Below the pieces are notes generated by a model. It worked only from the letters and a program-made list of their open reading frames with translations. It had not been told where the DNA came from and made no database searches. A DNA stretch of 64,000 bases from Linanthus parryae. Lineage: Eukaryota; Streptophyta; Magnoliopsida; Ericales; Polemoniaceae. How positions within the stretch are numbered: the first letter of the stretch is position 1; each line of letters starts with the position of its first letter. Below are positions 35,563 to 45,130 of this stretch, one piece after another. The DNA is taken from the NCBI GenBank assembly GCA_023055425.1, contig JALGPY010000035.1, positions 3,029,501 through 3,093,500 on the forward strand. The letters are read 5' to 3'. Both the position numbers and the translations under genes were made by a program.

Positions 35563-36188
35563 TGTAGATAGTGCTTTCTGAGCTGACAGATCTTGGCCAC
35601 GTGGCAACCATCCAGCACACCATATTGTGCTCCATACACACTGGATCACCAGCCGAGCTGATCCATGGGGGGCTGCGAGACAGAGCCCTCGCATACCACT
35701 GCACGGGACTTGTAGGGACTTAGTGGTTTGGAGGCTAGAGTAAGCCCTGTCGCGTGCGAGCCAAGCCCGCGCGCGACCTTTAGTAACTGTTTTCAGAGAT
35801 TTATGGCACGAGCTCCATAAACCCGGTCAATCCGGTCAAACCCGGTCAACCTCGTAACGGTTCCGGTATTCGCGCATAACGTGCTGTAACGGTCCCTATA
35901 TATGAGGAAGAACGTGCCGTTGTGGTTAAGCTAATTAAGCCGCCATTAATGGGCGCATTAACCACACTACAACGGTCATGTTCCCTGCAATATATAGGAC
36001 GTTAACCTTTCCATACAAAAGAGAACACACTGGCCAAACGCGGAAGCTCTGCCAAACCTCTGTCTCTCTCTCAGACATTACTACTGCCTTACTCTCTCCC
36101 TACACACAACCCAACTCTTCCTGTGCTATCTCTAATCCTCTACATACGGTGTACACGGAGGTCTCCCCGCCGGAATCTCTTTTGCACA
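35563..36188 (+). repeat. Tat-1 5' LTR
   Basis: TGTAGATAGT...TTTGCACA. It contains three tandem CCGGTCAA words (35823-35849; the complement TTGACC is the core of a plant W-box) and two TATA-like boxes, TATATAT at 35897-35903 and ATATATA at about 35989. A pyrimidine-rich leader (CTCTGTCTCTCTCTC) follows. The first TATA-like box sits about 290 bp before the LTR end. Confidence 0.9.
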
Positions 36189-36191
36189 TTT

Positions 36192-36208
36192 TGGTGAACC
36201 CAACGTGA
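36192..36208 (+). other. Tat-1 primer-binding site
   Basis: TGGTGAACCCAACGTGA begins three bases after the LTR end and starts with TGG. The matching tRNA is not assigned here. Confidence 0.7.
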
Positions 36209-36228
36209 ACTTACCAACAAAAGCAACC

Positions 36229-38841
36229 ATGTCTCAGGAGGATGATATCAGCAACAGATCACCTTCCACCGAAGCTGCCTCGGGAGAGGAGACCCGCCGT
36301 ACTCCTACGACCCCCGGCGAGGCACCGACGCTAGAATCCTTAGACGCCACTGTCCAAAGTCAGGCGAAAGCTCTCAAAGCTCAGTCTGCGCAGCTAGAAC
36401 GGATTCTGGCCGTTCTGGGCACCCTTGCGCCAAACCCTTCATCAGCCACCGTCGTCTCTCAAGGAGGAGGAGCCCCTACCGCTCCAGGATTGGGAGCGTC
36501 AACCACACCTACCAACCCTAATCTGCAGACTCCACCGGCGACTACGCAGCTGACTTCAATTCAAGGGTCAACGGCTCAGATGTTGCCTCTCACTGCTCAT
36601 ACTCCTCAGCCTCCGGCTTTGGTACCTAATTCGGCGTCGCAGTATCCCTTGCCTCCAACAACGGCGATCCGGGGCAATGCGAGCAGCCAATATGTCCCCA
36701 ATCCTCCGGCGGCGTATGTGTCGCCTCCGCCTGCGGCAACCCCTCCTTCTGCTACCAAGGGAAGCATTCCAGAATGCATGACGTCTCTGCAGAAGCGCAT
36801 GGACACTATTCTGGCTCACCAATCATTCGCGGATACCATCATTCCGAAGCTAGACAACGATCCACCCATCCCGCGGGAGATCTATCTTATGCCTAACCCG
36901 GTGGGGTATAAGGCTCCTAAATGGGACAAGTTCGAGGACGTCAACGGGAACGCTCATGAGCACGTCATGCGTTTCATTGATGTCATGGGACCATACGGAG
37001 CTGATCCCAAATTGCTAATGCGAGAGTTCCCAAAATCCTTGGGTAACGTAGCATACAAGTGGTACCGAACGTTGGAGGCCGGATCCGTGAAGACTTGGGA
37101 CGACATGGTCCCGAAGTTCTATACCAAGTTCTTCCAGATGGAAGAAAATGTGACAATGATCCACCTCTCGCGGATGTATCAGAAGCGCGAGGAGGACGGG
37201 ATCACTTTCATCAAGAAATTCAGGGCGAAGTCCTTGGAATGCAAAGATCCAATGCTCGAAAGCCGGCTTGTAGAGATATGCCTGCAGTGCATGCGAGATG
37301 AATACAAAGGTATGCTCATCAACCTGCAAACACCTACGTTTTCAAAGCTTATCGAGTGCACGAAGAACATCGAGCCTATAGTTGAGAGGCAGAAAAAGAA
37401 GAACGCTCCGGAGCGATCTGCGAGCGGTACCACCTACAAAATCAGGAGGTTCAGTTACAAGAGGGGACGCGAAGCTGAGGTCAATACAGTTTCAACCCAG
37501 AAGAAAGCGAAGGTTGTGAACTTCGACGTACCACCTCTGCCATGTTCGGTGGAGGAGGCAAGCGACCTCTGCAGGCAATGGCGCAAGGACGGTGTTCTGC
37601 CGCCGCTCGAGAAGGTACCCTCCAAGGAGATGGTGAGGGACCCGAAGTGGTGCGAGTACCACGGCAAGGTCATGCATCCCACAGCGAAATGTAAGAAGCT
37701 CAGGATTGTATTCAATCAGAAGGTGAAGAACGGCGAGCTGATCATCAGCGATCACAGGAAGGATGTGCGCAACAATCCACTTCTTGCCCATGCGGAGCAA
37801 GACTCGAAAGGAAAAGAGGTCGCCATGATCTCGATTGTGTACTTGGAAGAAGTCGCAGAAGATGGTCTACCCATCATTGCCGAAGTCCATGAGGATGAGG
37901 ACTACAGCGTAGACACGGAAGACGAACGTGCTGACCGAATGAAGGGGTCACACGGCTTTAGCAGATTCTTCGACGAGATAAACTTCTCCGAGAAGTGCCG
38001 GACAGAGATGACGAAAGCAATCTTGAGGATAGCAGAGGACTACAAGGAGGATCTTGTAGTCTCTAACGGGAAAGTCATCAGGGCGTCCCGCTCTACAGAA
38101 AAGATTATGACCTTTTCTGCCAGCGATAAAAAGACAGATGCGAGCCACCAGAGGCCTCTGTATGTGACAGCCATCATCAATGGTGTCGAGTTCAAACGAG
38201 CATTCGTAGACGGAGGAGCAGCAGTCAATGTCGTTTCGCTGCACACACTGAACCTAGTAGGGATCCCCGAGCACAAGATTGTCAGGCGTCCATCTGCGCT
38301 GATGGGATTCGGAAGCGACTCTAGAATGACGATCGGATGGATCCGCCTGGGCGTTCAGATTGGCAAAATCAAGTGCTCAGCGAAGTTCTATGTCATAGAT
38401 GCGAACACTACGTATCACATGATCATAGGTCGAGCTTGGATTCATCGCTTTGACGCGGTCCCTTCAACAGCTCAACAGGTCATGAAAGCTATCTGGAACG
38501 ACATAATAGTCGAGATACCGGCTTCAACAAATCCATTCAACTTGGATGAAGCACATCTCAGCGAGGCGGTATGGTTTACCGAGATGGCGGACGAGCAAAC
38601 ACCTGGACCATTCAACCCCACTCCTTTACCTCTATGGGAAGATATCAAGGACCAGTCACCTGCGGGAGTGATGGTGACGAGGGAAGATGCCAAGGAAAAG
38701 CCGCCCACACGCGAAGAGGCGCCGCGAATTGCTTACCATCGAAAGAACGTGTACACTTTGAAGAGAATAGCAAAGCATGACCCTGAAGGCAAAGAGATAG
38801 AGAGTTTCTACGCCAATGGGAAGAAGTGTTATCGCATATGA
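36229..38841 (+). CDS. Tat-1 gag-protease polyprotein
   Basis: Open for about 870 residues from the first ATG (context ACCATGTCTC) at 36229; the frame is open a little further upstream without ATG. The N-terminal third is Pro/Ala/Thr-rich and low in complexity. The gag domain is at about residues 225-360 (APKWDKFEDVNGNAHEHVMR, NVAYKWYRTLEAGSVKTWDD, FQMEENVTMIHLSRMYQKRE). A Tat-type zinc finger WCEYHGKVMHPTAKCKKLR is near residue 473, with basic stretches before it. The retropepsin domain begins near residue 635 with the active site AFVDGGAAVNVV (D-G-G, usual for Tat/Ogre) and MIIGRAWIHRFDAVPS. It ends with TGA at 38839-38841, in the same frame as pol. Fully open, so plausibly functional. Confidence 0.92.
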   Translation: MSQEDDISNRSPSTEAASGEETRRTPTTPGEAPTLESLDATVQSQAKALKAQSAQLERILAVLGTLAPNPSSATVVSQGGGAPTAPGLGASTTPTNPNLQTPPATTQLTSIQGSTAQMLPLTAHTPQPPALVPNSASQYPLPPTTAIRGNASSQYVPNPPAAYVSPPPAATPPSATKGSIPECMTSLQKRMDTILAHQSFADTIIPKLDNDPPIPREIYLMPNPVGYKAPKWDKFEDVNGNAHEHVMRFIDVMGPYGADPKLLMREFPKSLGNVAYKWYRTLEAGSVKTWDDMVPKFYTKFFQMEENVTMIHLSRMYQKREEDGITFIKKFRAKSLECKDPMLESRLVEICLQCMRDEYKGMLINLQTPTFSKLIECTKNIEPIVERQKKKNAPERSASGTTYKIRRFSYKRGREAEVNTVSTQKKAKVVNFDVPPLPCSVEEASDLCRQWRKDGVLPPLEKVPSKEMVRDPKWCEYHGKVMHPTAKCKKLRIVFNQKVKNGELIISDHRKDVRNNPLLAHAEQDSKGKEVAMISIVYLEEVAEDGLPIIAEVHEDEDYSVDTEDERADRMKGSHGFSRFFDEINFSEKCRTEMTKAILRIAEDYKEDLVVSNGKVIRASRSTEKIMTFSASDKKTDASHQRPLYVTAIINGVEFKRAFVDGGAAVNVVSLHTLNLVGIPEHKIVRRPSALMGFGSDSRMTIGWIRLGVQIGKIKCSAKFYVIDANTTYHMIIGRAWIHRFDAVPSTAQQVMKAIWNDIIVEIPASTNPFNLDEAHLSEAVWFTEMADEQTPGPFNPTPLPLWEDIKDQSPAGVMVTREDAKEKPPTREEAPRIAYHRKNVYTLKRIAKHDPEGKEIESFYANGKKCYRI

Positions 38842-41203
38842 AGGTGCGCGGGGATGTCCTCACACGGGCATGGGGATATCCCTGGGCAAATCAACCAAAT
38901 CGAACAGATTGCGGTAACGGAAAAGCCGATGCAGAGCACTCCAGATGAGAAGCTCAAAGAAGCACCTGAATGCATGGAAGACAGGCCCAGACCACAAAAG
39001 CAAGAGTTAAAGGAAGTGTTCCTCAGCCCGAACGAGGAAAAGAAGAGGCCAGTCTTTCTAAGTGCGGACCTCGCAAGCAAGGAGGAGCAAGGACTGCTAC
39101 AGCTCCTAACTGAATACAAGGATGTGTTCGCATGGGAGTATGATGAGATGCCGGGTCTGGATACAAGCATCACTATGCATCGTTTAGACATCATCCCAGG
39201 GTCTAAACTGGTAAAGCAGAGCACAAGAAGCTTCAAGCCGGAGCTTAACGTGAAGATCAAACAGGAGATTGTCAAACTCCTGGATGCCAAGTTTATAGAG
39301 CCGAATCATCATCCCACATGGCTGGCCAATATTGTGCCGGTGGTAAAGAAGAACGGACAGCTTCGCATCTGCGTGGATTCCCGGGATCTCAATCGCTTCT
39401 GCCCAAAGGACGATTTTCCACTGCCCAACATCAATTTGCTTATCGATTCAACAGCGGGCCATCGCATGTTCAGTTTCATGGACGGCTTCAGCGGGTACAA
39501 CCAGATCAAGATGGACCCTGAAGATGCGCGGAAAACTGCATTTATCACTCCGGTGGGGGTGTTCAACTACACAGTGATGTCGTTCGGTCTAAAAAATGCG
39601 GGTGCAACCTATCAGCGGGCCATGATGGCCCTATTCCACGACATGATGCACAAAGAAGTGGAGTTTTATGTGGACGACCTGGTGGTTAAATCCAAGCAGG
39701 AAGTAGATCACCTCGCGGATTTGCGGAAAGTGTTCAATAGATGTAGACGCTTTCAACTGAAGATGAATCCTATGAAATGCGCATTTGGGGTAACATCAGG
39801 GAAGTTCTTGGGATGCGTGGTTCATCGCCAAGGAATCGAGCCTGACCCTGCGAAAGTATCAGCCATCACTGGCATGACGCCGCCCCATTACCAGAGTACC
39901 TTGAAAACATTTTTGGGAAAGCTATCATATCTGCGGAGATTCATCCCAGCGATTGCCGAAATCACCTGCTGTTTTAGTGCCCTTCTCAAGAAAGATGTCG
40001 TATACAGCTGGACTCCGGAGCACGAAGCTGCGTTCGAAAAGCTGAAGGATCTGCTGACGTCTTCAAAAATAATGATCGCACCTCAACTGGGATCACCGCT
40101 TCTGCTATATCTGACGTCAACCAGGAGGTCCATAGGAGCACTCTTGGCTCAAGAGTACGAGGGTCAAGAAAGGCCTATCTACTATATCTCTCGCATTGTG
40201 CAACCTGCTGAATCAAGGTACACAGACATCGAACGTCATTGCCTTGCCTTGTTCTTCGTGATAGAGAAGCTGAAACACTACTTTGCGTCGCACAAAGTGG
40301 TAGTGGTCACCAAGAGCGATCCCATACGATATCTGCTAACTCACACTACTCCTGGAGGAAGATTGGCGAAATGGTACATGACCATCTCTCAATACGATAT
40401 CACATGCGTGCGACCGCGAGCGATCAAGTCGCAGGCGGTAGCGGATCTGTTGGCACAGTTCCCCGACAACAGCCATGAGCCCGTGATCGAAGAAGAGCTC
40501 GAAGGACCTGAAATCTATGCAATTGACGTGCCGTATTGGACGCTCCATTTCGACGGTTCGTCAACAAGGAAATGCGGGGGAATTGGGATAGTCTTGACCA
40601 AGCCGGATGGAGAGGTCATACAAATGTCCGCAAAGCTCGACTTTGCAGTCACCAACAACGAGGCAGAATATGAAGCCCTCATAGCGGGACTGCGCGCAGC
40701 GAAGGCTTTGGAAGTAAGCAATCTGACGGTCATGGGAGACTCCAAGTTGATCGTCAAGCAAGCCTCGGGCGAATACGGTTTGAAGGAGATAAACCTTCTG
40801 TCTTACCGGACTCTAGTACAAAAGCTGGTGCAACAATTCTGCGACGTGAGGTACGAGCACAAGCCCCGAGCAGACAACAGGCATGCAGATGCTTTGGCCA
40901 CCTTGGGATCCAAGGTCAGTACAGATAAATGTCCCGCAAGGATCTCCATCGAAGTGCGAACGTCGTCGGCATTGACAGAAGATGCGTACGACGACGAACA
41001 CATGGATGACACGGACTGGAGAAAAGCAGTCCTACGAGCTATTGCAGAAGGCACAAGCAGTGAAAGCTGGGCACTCACAAAGGGGTATTGCATACATGAC
41101 AACACCCTTTACTACAAGGGTCCTGGCGGAATACTCATGCGATGCGTCTCCGAGCAGGAGGGACAACTGTTGTTAGAAAAGATTCACCAACATGCTTGCG
41201 GAG
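38842..41203 (+). CDS. Tat-1 pol: RT, RNase H and archaeal-type RNase H
   Basis: In frame with gag-pro directly after one TGA; the first ATG is at 38854. Ty3-type RT (RVT_1): KKNGQLRICVDSRDLNRFCP, FSFMDGFSGYNQIKM, TPVGVFNYTVMSFGLKNAGA and the active site EFYVDDLVVKS (39661-39693). The RNase H that follows (about 40090-40470) has LLLYLTSTRRSIGALLAQ and RYTDIERHCLAL. A second RNase H (about 40530-40920) of archaeal type has WTLHFDGSS, NNEAEYEALIAGL, VMGDSKLIVKQ and DNRHADALATLGS, with all four acidic residues. This dual arrangement characterises the Tat lineage. The frame continues into a first, degenerate pre-integrase segment and shifts near 41200. Confidence 0.9.
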
Positions 41204-42574
41204 AAAGTGAGAATCTATCGGAAGGCTCAGAGATATGGCATTCACTGGCCAGACATGTCAACAGTCGTGGCCTTGATACAAGGGAAATGCGAGAGTTGCG
41301 CACTGATCAAAGATTCTCTACTCATCGCTCTAACCGATGATGACACGGATTGGAGAAAGCCAATCTTTGACTTTCTCACCCAGGGCACCGTACCCGAGTC
41401 GAGAAAAGAAGCTGAGAAATTGAAGAGGAAAGCATCTCGGTATGTAGTACAAGAAAACCTGCTTTGGCGAAGAGGTCACGAAGGCAACTTGCTGCGATGT
41501 CTAGACGGCAGGGAAGCACAAGAAGTCATGGACCTTTCTCATCAGGTAGAACACCAAGGAGGTGCGAAATTGTGCAGGCAGCTCCTCTCAATTGGATATT
41601 TCTGGCCCACGATGGAGGCTGATTGCCGCACCAAAGTACGACGCTGCCAGGAGTGTCAATTCAAAGGAAACCTGGTGCACGCTCCTGATGTGGATCTACA
41701 TGCATTAGGAACGCCATGGCCATTTCACACATGGGCTCTAGACTTCATTGGTCCCATCCGACCAACATCACACGGGAATCACTTTATTCTCACCGCAACT
41801 GAGCTATTCACCAAATGGGTGGAAGCGATACCACTGAAGACGGAAAATGCGCTAGCTGTGGTCAATTTCATCCAGGAAAACATCATATGCAGGTTCGGAA
41901 TTCCAAACACCATTCTTTCAGATAATGGTACTCCTTTTGTTAATCGCCAGGTGGCTGCGAAGTTAGCAGAGTACAATATCAGGCAAATATGTTCCACCCC
42001 TTACTACCCGAAGGGGAACGGGCAAGCCGAAGCGACCAACAAAACGCTGTTGAGGATTTTGAGCAAGATGGTCGCAGATGACCACAAGAAATTGGCCGAT
42101 TCTCTAAGCATAGCTCTGTGGGCTTACCGAACTTCTCCAAGGACACCCACGGGGGCCTCACCATTCCTACTATGCTATGGGGCCGAGGCCGTGGTACCTG
42201 CGTAGGTGAGAGTCAATTCGGCGAGATTGGCCTTTCACGCACTATACGACAATCAACGTGATCACGATTTAGTCTTGCTGGAGGAAAAGCGAGAACAAGC
42301 TAAAAGGACCAACAAGCGGTATCAAGAAAGAATCGCTCGCGCTTACAATAAGACGGTCCAGCGAAGAGATTTCGCAGTTGGAGATTTGGTCCTACGCGCA
42401 TCTGACCATTGCATGCGAGAAGCGGCTCACCCAAAGTTCGCAGCCAATTGGGAAGGACCCTTCGAAGTCACAGAAGTCTTTGACAGTGGCTACTGCAGCA
42501 TGCGAAGGTTGCACGGCACAACCTCAACCCCGAGTTCAGTCAACATGCGCTGGATTAAGAAGTACTATCCCTGA
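41192..42574 (+). pseudogene. Tat-1 integrase, one frameshift and one stop
   Basis: Integrase inserts the cDNA into the host chromosome. It lies in a different frame from RT, the change falling near 41200. The HHCC finger is HQVEHQGGAKLCRQLL...CRTKVRRCQECQ (about 41535-41660). The catalytic core has ALDFIGPIRPTSHGNHFIL, TILSDNGTPFVNRQVA and GNGQAEATNKTLLRIL (the D, D and E residues are present). After AVVPA a TAG (42203-42205) interrupts the frame, which then continues open to 42571 with the C-terminal GPF module (KFAANWEGPFEVTEV). The region before the finger (DDTDWRKPIFDFLTQG) repeats a similar one at 41007. Otherwise well preserved, so the breaks are recent. Confidence 0.88.
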
Positions 42575-42777
42575 CTTCTCTCATTTCATGCGTTTTATTA
42601 TAACGTTGCTTCATGTCTTGTATGGCTATGATTTACACAATCTCCTCTCCCATATGAGAAAATTGTAATCTCATCTCTCCCATATGAGAGCATCATAATA
42701 AGAGAATTCTCCCAAATGAGAACTTCATATTTCTGGCTGTTAATTTTGCTTCATTTAGTTTGTTATTACTGTTAACA
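42575..42777 (+). repeat. Short near-palindromic repeats after Tat-1 pol
   Basis: Downstream of the integrase stop are three copies, about 30-35 bp apart, of a TCTCCCATATGAGA-like word (about 42646, 42683 and 42709; the third reads TCTCCCAAATGAGAA). Each is a partial inverted repeat. No coding sequence is seen. Confidence 0.6.
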
Positions 42778-43690
42778 ATGGGCTATCCGCCACCATAGCA
42801 ATCTGTGCGAAATACGATCTTAATTGATCTTTTAAAGCCTATCTGCTACGATAGCACCCTTTGCGAAATGCGATCTTAACTGATCTTCTAAGCCTATCTG
42901 CTACGATAGCACCCTTTGCGAAATGCGATCTTAACTGATCTTCTAAGCCTATCTGTTACGATAGCAATCTATGCGAAATACGATCTTGATTGATCTTCTA
43001 AGCCTATCTGCCACGATAGCAGCCTATGCCAACCGCGATCTTAATTGATCTTCTAAGCCTATTTGCCACGATAGCAGACGCGATCTTAATTGATCTTCTA
43101 AAGCCTATCTGCCACGATAGCAACATAAGCAGATGTGATCTTAATTGATCTTCTAAAGCCTATCTGCCACGATAGCGGTTTACGCGAAATGATCTTAATT
43201 GATCTTCTAAAGCCTATCTGCCATGATAGCAACTCATGCGAAAAACGATCTTAATTGATCTTCTAAAGCCTATCTGCTACGATAGCAACTCATGCGAAAA
43301 ACGATCTTAATTGATCTTCTAAAGCCTATCTGCTACGATAGCAACTCATGCGAAAAACGATCTTGATCGATCTTCCAAAACCTATCTGCCACGCTAGAAA
43401 TATATGCGTAACGTGATCGTAAAACGATCTTCCAAGACTATCTGATGTGATAGCAGCGTTGTACAAACGCGATTTAAAATTCGTCCTTAAGACTATCTAT
43501 TGCGATAGCAACATCATGCAAAATGATCTCAAGTGATCTATGAAGTTCTATCTGATGTGATAGCACTTACATTTGAATCTGAAAGCAAATCACAAGCCCA
43601 TCTGCCGAGATGGCACAGCTGTGCAAACACGATCTCGAACGATCTAATAAGACATCTGCGAATTAATGAGGCAGATAGCAAATGCGAAGT
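42778..43690 (+). repeat. Tandem array of about 16 hairpin-forming repeats
   Basis: Units of 50-57 bp, each starting CCTATCTGCYACGATAGCA and containing ATGCGAAA and ACGATCTTAATTGATCTTCTAAAG. Two inverted repeats recur per unit: CTATC(N6)GATAG and the AT-centred GATCTTAATTGATCTT. The middle units (about 43080-43380) are nearly identical and the outer ones diverge. In the divergent unit at about 43600 the first stem reads CCATC/GATGG, so both sides changed together. Tandem repeats in the region after pol are a known feature of Tat/Ogre elements and a known source of satellites. Confidence 0.88.
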
Positions 43691-44654
43691 ATGTATATAG
43701 CATTACTCAAGGCGAAATATGCCGATACGCATGCGAAATTGTATTTTTTTGTAACGAGACAGCAGATGATACAAAAGCCATTTATCATTATGAGTCAAAA
43801 AGACTTACAACTTATCTGTCTAGATAACAGCTTACAAGCGAAAAAGCTCAAATCTAACTATGCAGCCAACATGGCTTACAATACATTCGAGAAGTAACTG
43901 ACAAGCCAGCAGTGACACACCGAGGGAATCCTAACTGAGAAAGGATGAACCCAACGGTCCTAACACCGGCTATGCGATACACAGATCTGCGGCCGGACAT
44001 CTATCGCAAGTAGGGCCTTGCTCCAAAGAGCTACATGAAGCCATACGTTCAAGATCCCAGTATTTGACAAGGCCCTTGTCTGATCAACATCCCATGAGAT
44101 GTGCTTGAGGAACCACCGGTTCCGGCGTTCGACAGGCAAGCAGAAGCTCCGAAGGGCAAGGGTTCCTTGTAGACGGGGATGAACGCAACGGGTCGCTACC
44201 CTGAGCTCACGAACATGGGGGCAATAAATTCTCCTCCAGGGATGCTGGAGGAGAATTCCACCGTTCATTACGAGTCGGTAGCACGGTCACTACGGCGCTG
44301 CACCTCACCGGGAGGCGGCCGGAAACATGACGTGCAAACATAATACACGAAGAAGATTCTTCGAACACACATGAGATATCATATCCATCTTTTTTACGAT
44401 GGTTATAAAGAGCAATAAGCCTCATAAAGCGGATCTTGGAAACTATTTCTATAGCACAAAGAGCAAACTCAGGATTCACAACTTGGAGTTGCCATGAATC
44501 AACGAAAAACAAGTGTTGAAGCCAGCAGTCGTAAGGACTCACGGCAAAGCACATTTTTTGGGATGAAGAACCCAAATGAAGCACCATTACATTAATGCTT
44601 GAGCATTACATTAATGTTTCAGCTATTCGTTTGCTACTTTTCAAAATTCAAAAG
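43691..44654. other. Intergenic region between the repeats and the antisense gene
   Basis: About 0.96 kb where plus-strand pol transcripts and the minus-strand gene would converge. No convincing coding sequence. It contains a plus-strand AATAAA (44223-44228) directly at a perfect 13-bp inverted repeat (44227-44257), and a 13-bp direct repeat CATTACATTAATG (about 44586 and 44605) built on the palindrome CATTAATG. Codon-like open stretches here have no family resemblance that I recognise. Confidence 0.5.
44227..44257. other. Perfect 13-bp inverted repeat, 5-nt loop
   Basis: AATTCTCCTCCAG, loop GGATG, CTGGAGGAGAATT. It overlaps a plus-strand AATAAA and lies in the gap between the convergent sense and antisense units. 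It may be an RNA 3'-end or structure signal; this role is inferred from position only. Confidence 0.7.
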
Positions 44655-45130
44655 TCAAAGCAAATTCTTGATCAAGGAATCATGAGGGGCGAACTGATGG
44701 CTCAGATTCTCTACCTGCTCCACTTCCTGCTTCAATTGCTCGCACTTGGCATTCATCTCATGATAGAGCTTCATAGCCTCTTCAGCCTTTTGCTTCTGCT
44801 GCTCCACCTTCCGCTTCTCAGCTGCGAGGTTCTGGTGGCCGAGTTTCAAAGTTACGGCTGCGCGAATCAGGGTAACTCTTTTCATAAGAAATCTGAAACC
44901 CAGTCGGCCTTGAACTTTGGCAAGAAGATTTTGGCACATGCCAAAAATCAATTCGGCACTCTGGACAGAAATGGTCGCAGGCGTGGCCGCAGACAGCTGC
45001 TCCAAAATCCAAATGGCTTCGGTAAGAAACAGCCTCCTGTCAAAGGGCCCTATCTCCAGAGATCTCGCAAATGATTGGGGGTAGGTGAGGCGCATCCGAA
45101 CTAGCCAGTCCACATCAGTTTGCTTCAAAC
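44655..45130 (-). CDS. Exon 5: helical domain and C-terminal coiled coil
   Basis: Starts in phase 1 after TTTAG with LKQTDVDWLVRMRLTYPQSF. A helical segment follows (TEAIWILEQLSAATPATIS, LIFGMCQNLLAKVQGRLGF) and then a long coiled coil (AAEKRKVEQQKQKAEEAMKL, NAKCEQLKQEVEQVENL). It ends with a stop at 44657-44655. Likely a dimerisation tail. Confidence 0.78.

Noticed and set aside
36568..36822. Arg-rich minus-strand frame inside Tat-1 gag
   Set aside because: Shadow of the Pro/Ala-rich gag coding strand.
42778..43690. Regular repeats resembling a CRISPR array
   Set aside because: Units are tandem and degenerate without unique spacers, lie in a plant retrotransposon and have no associated genes.
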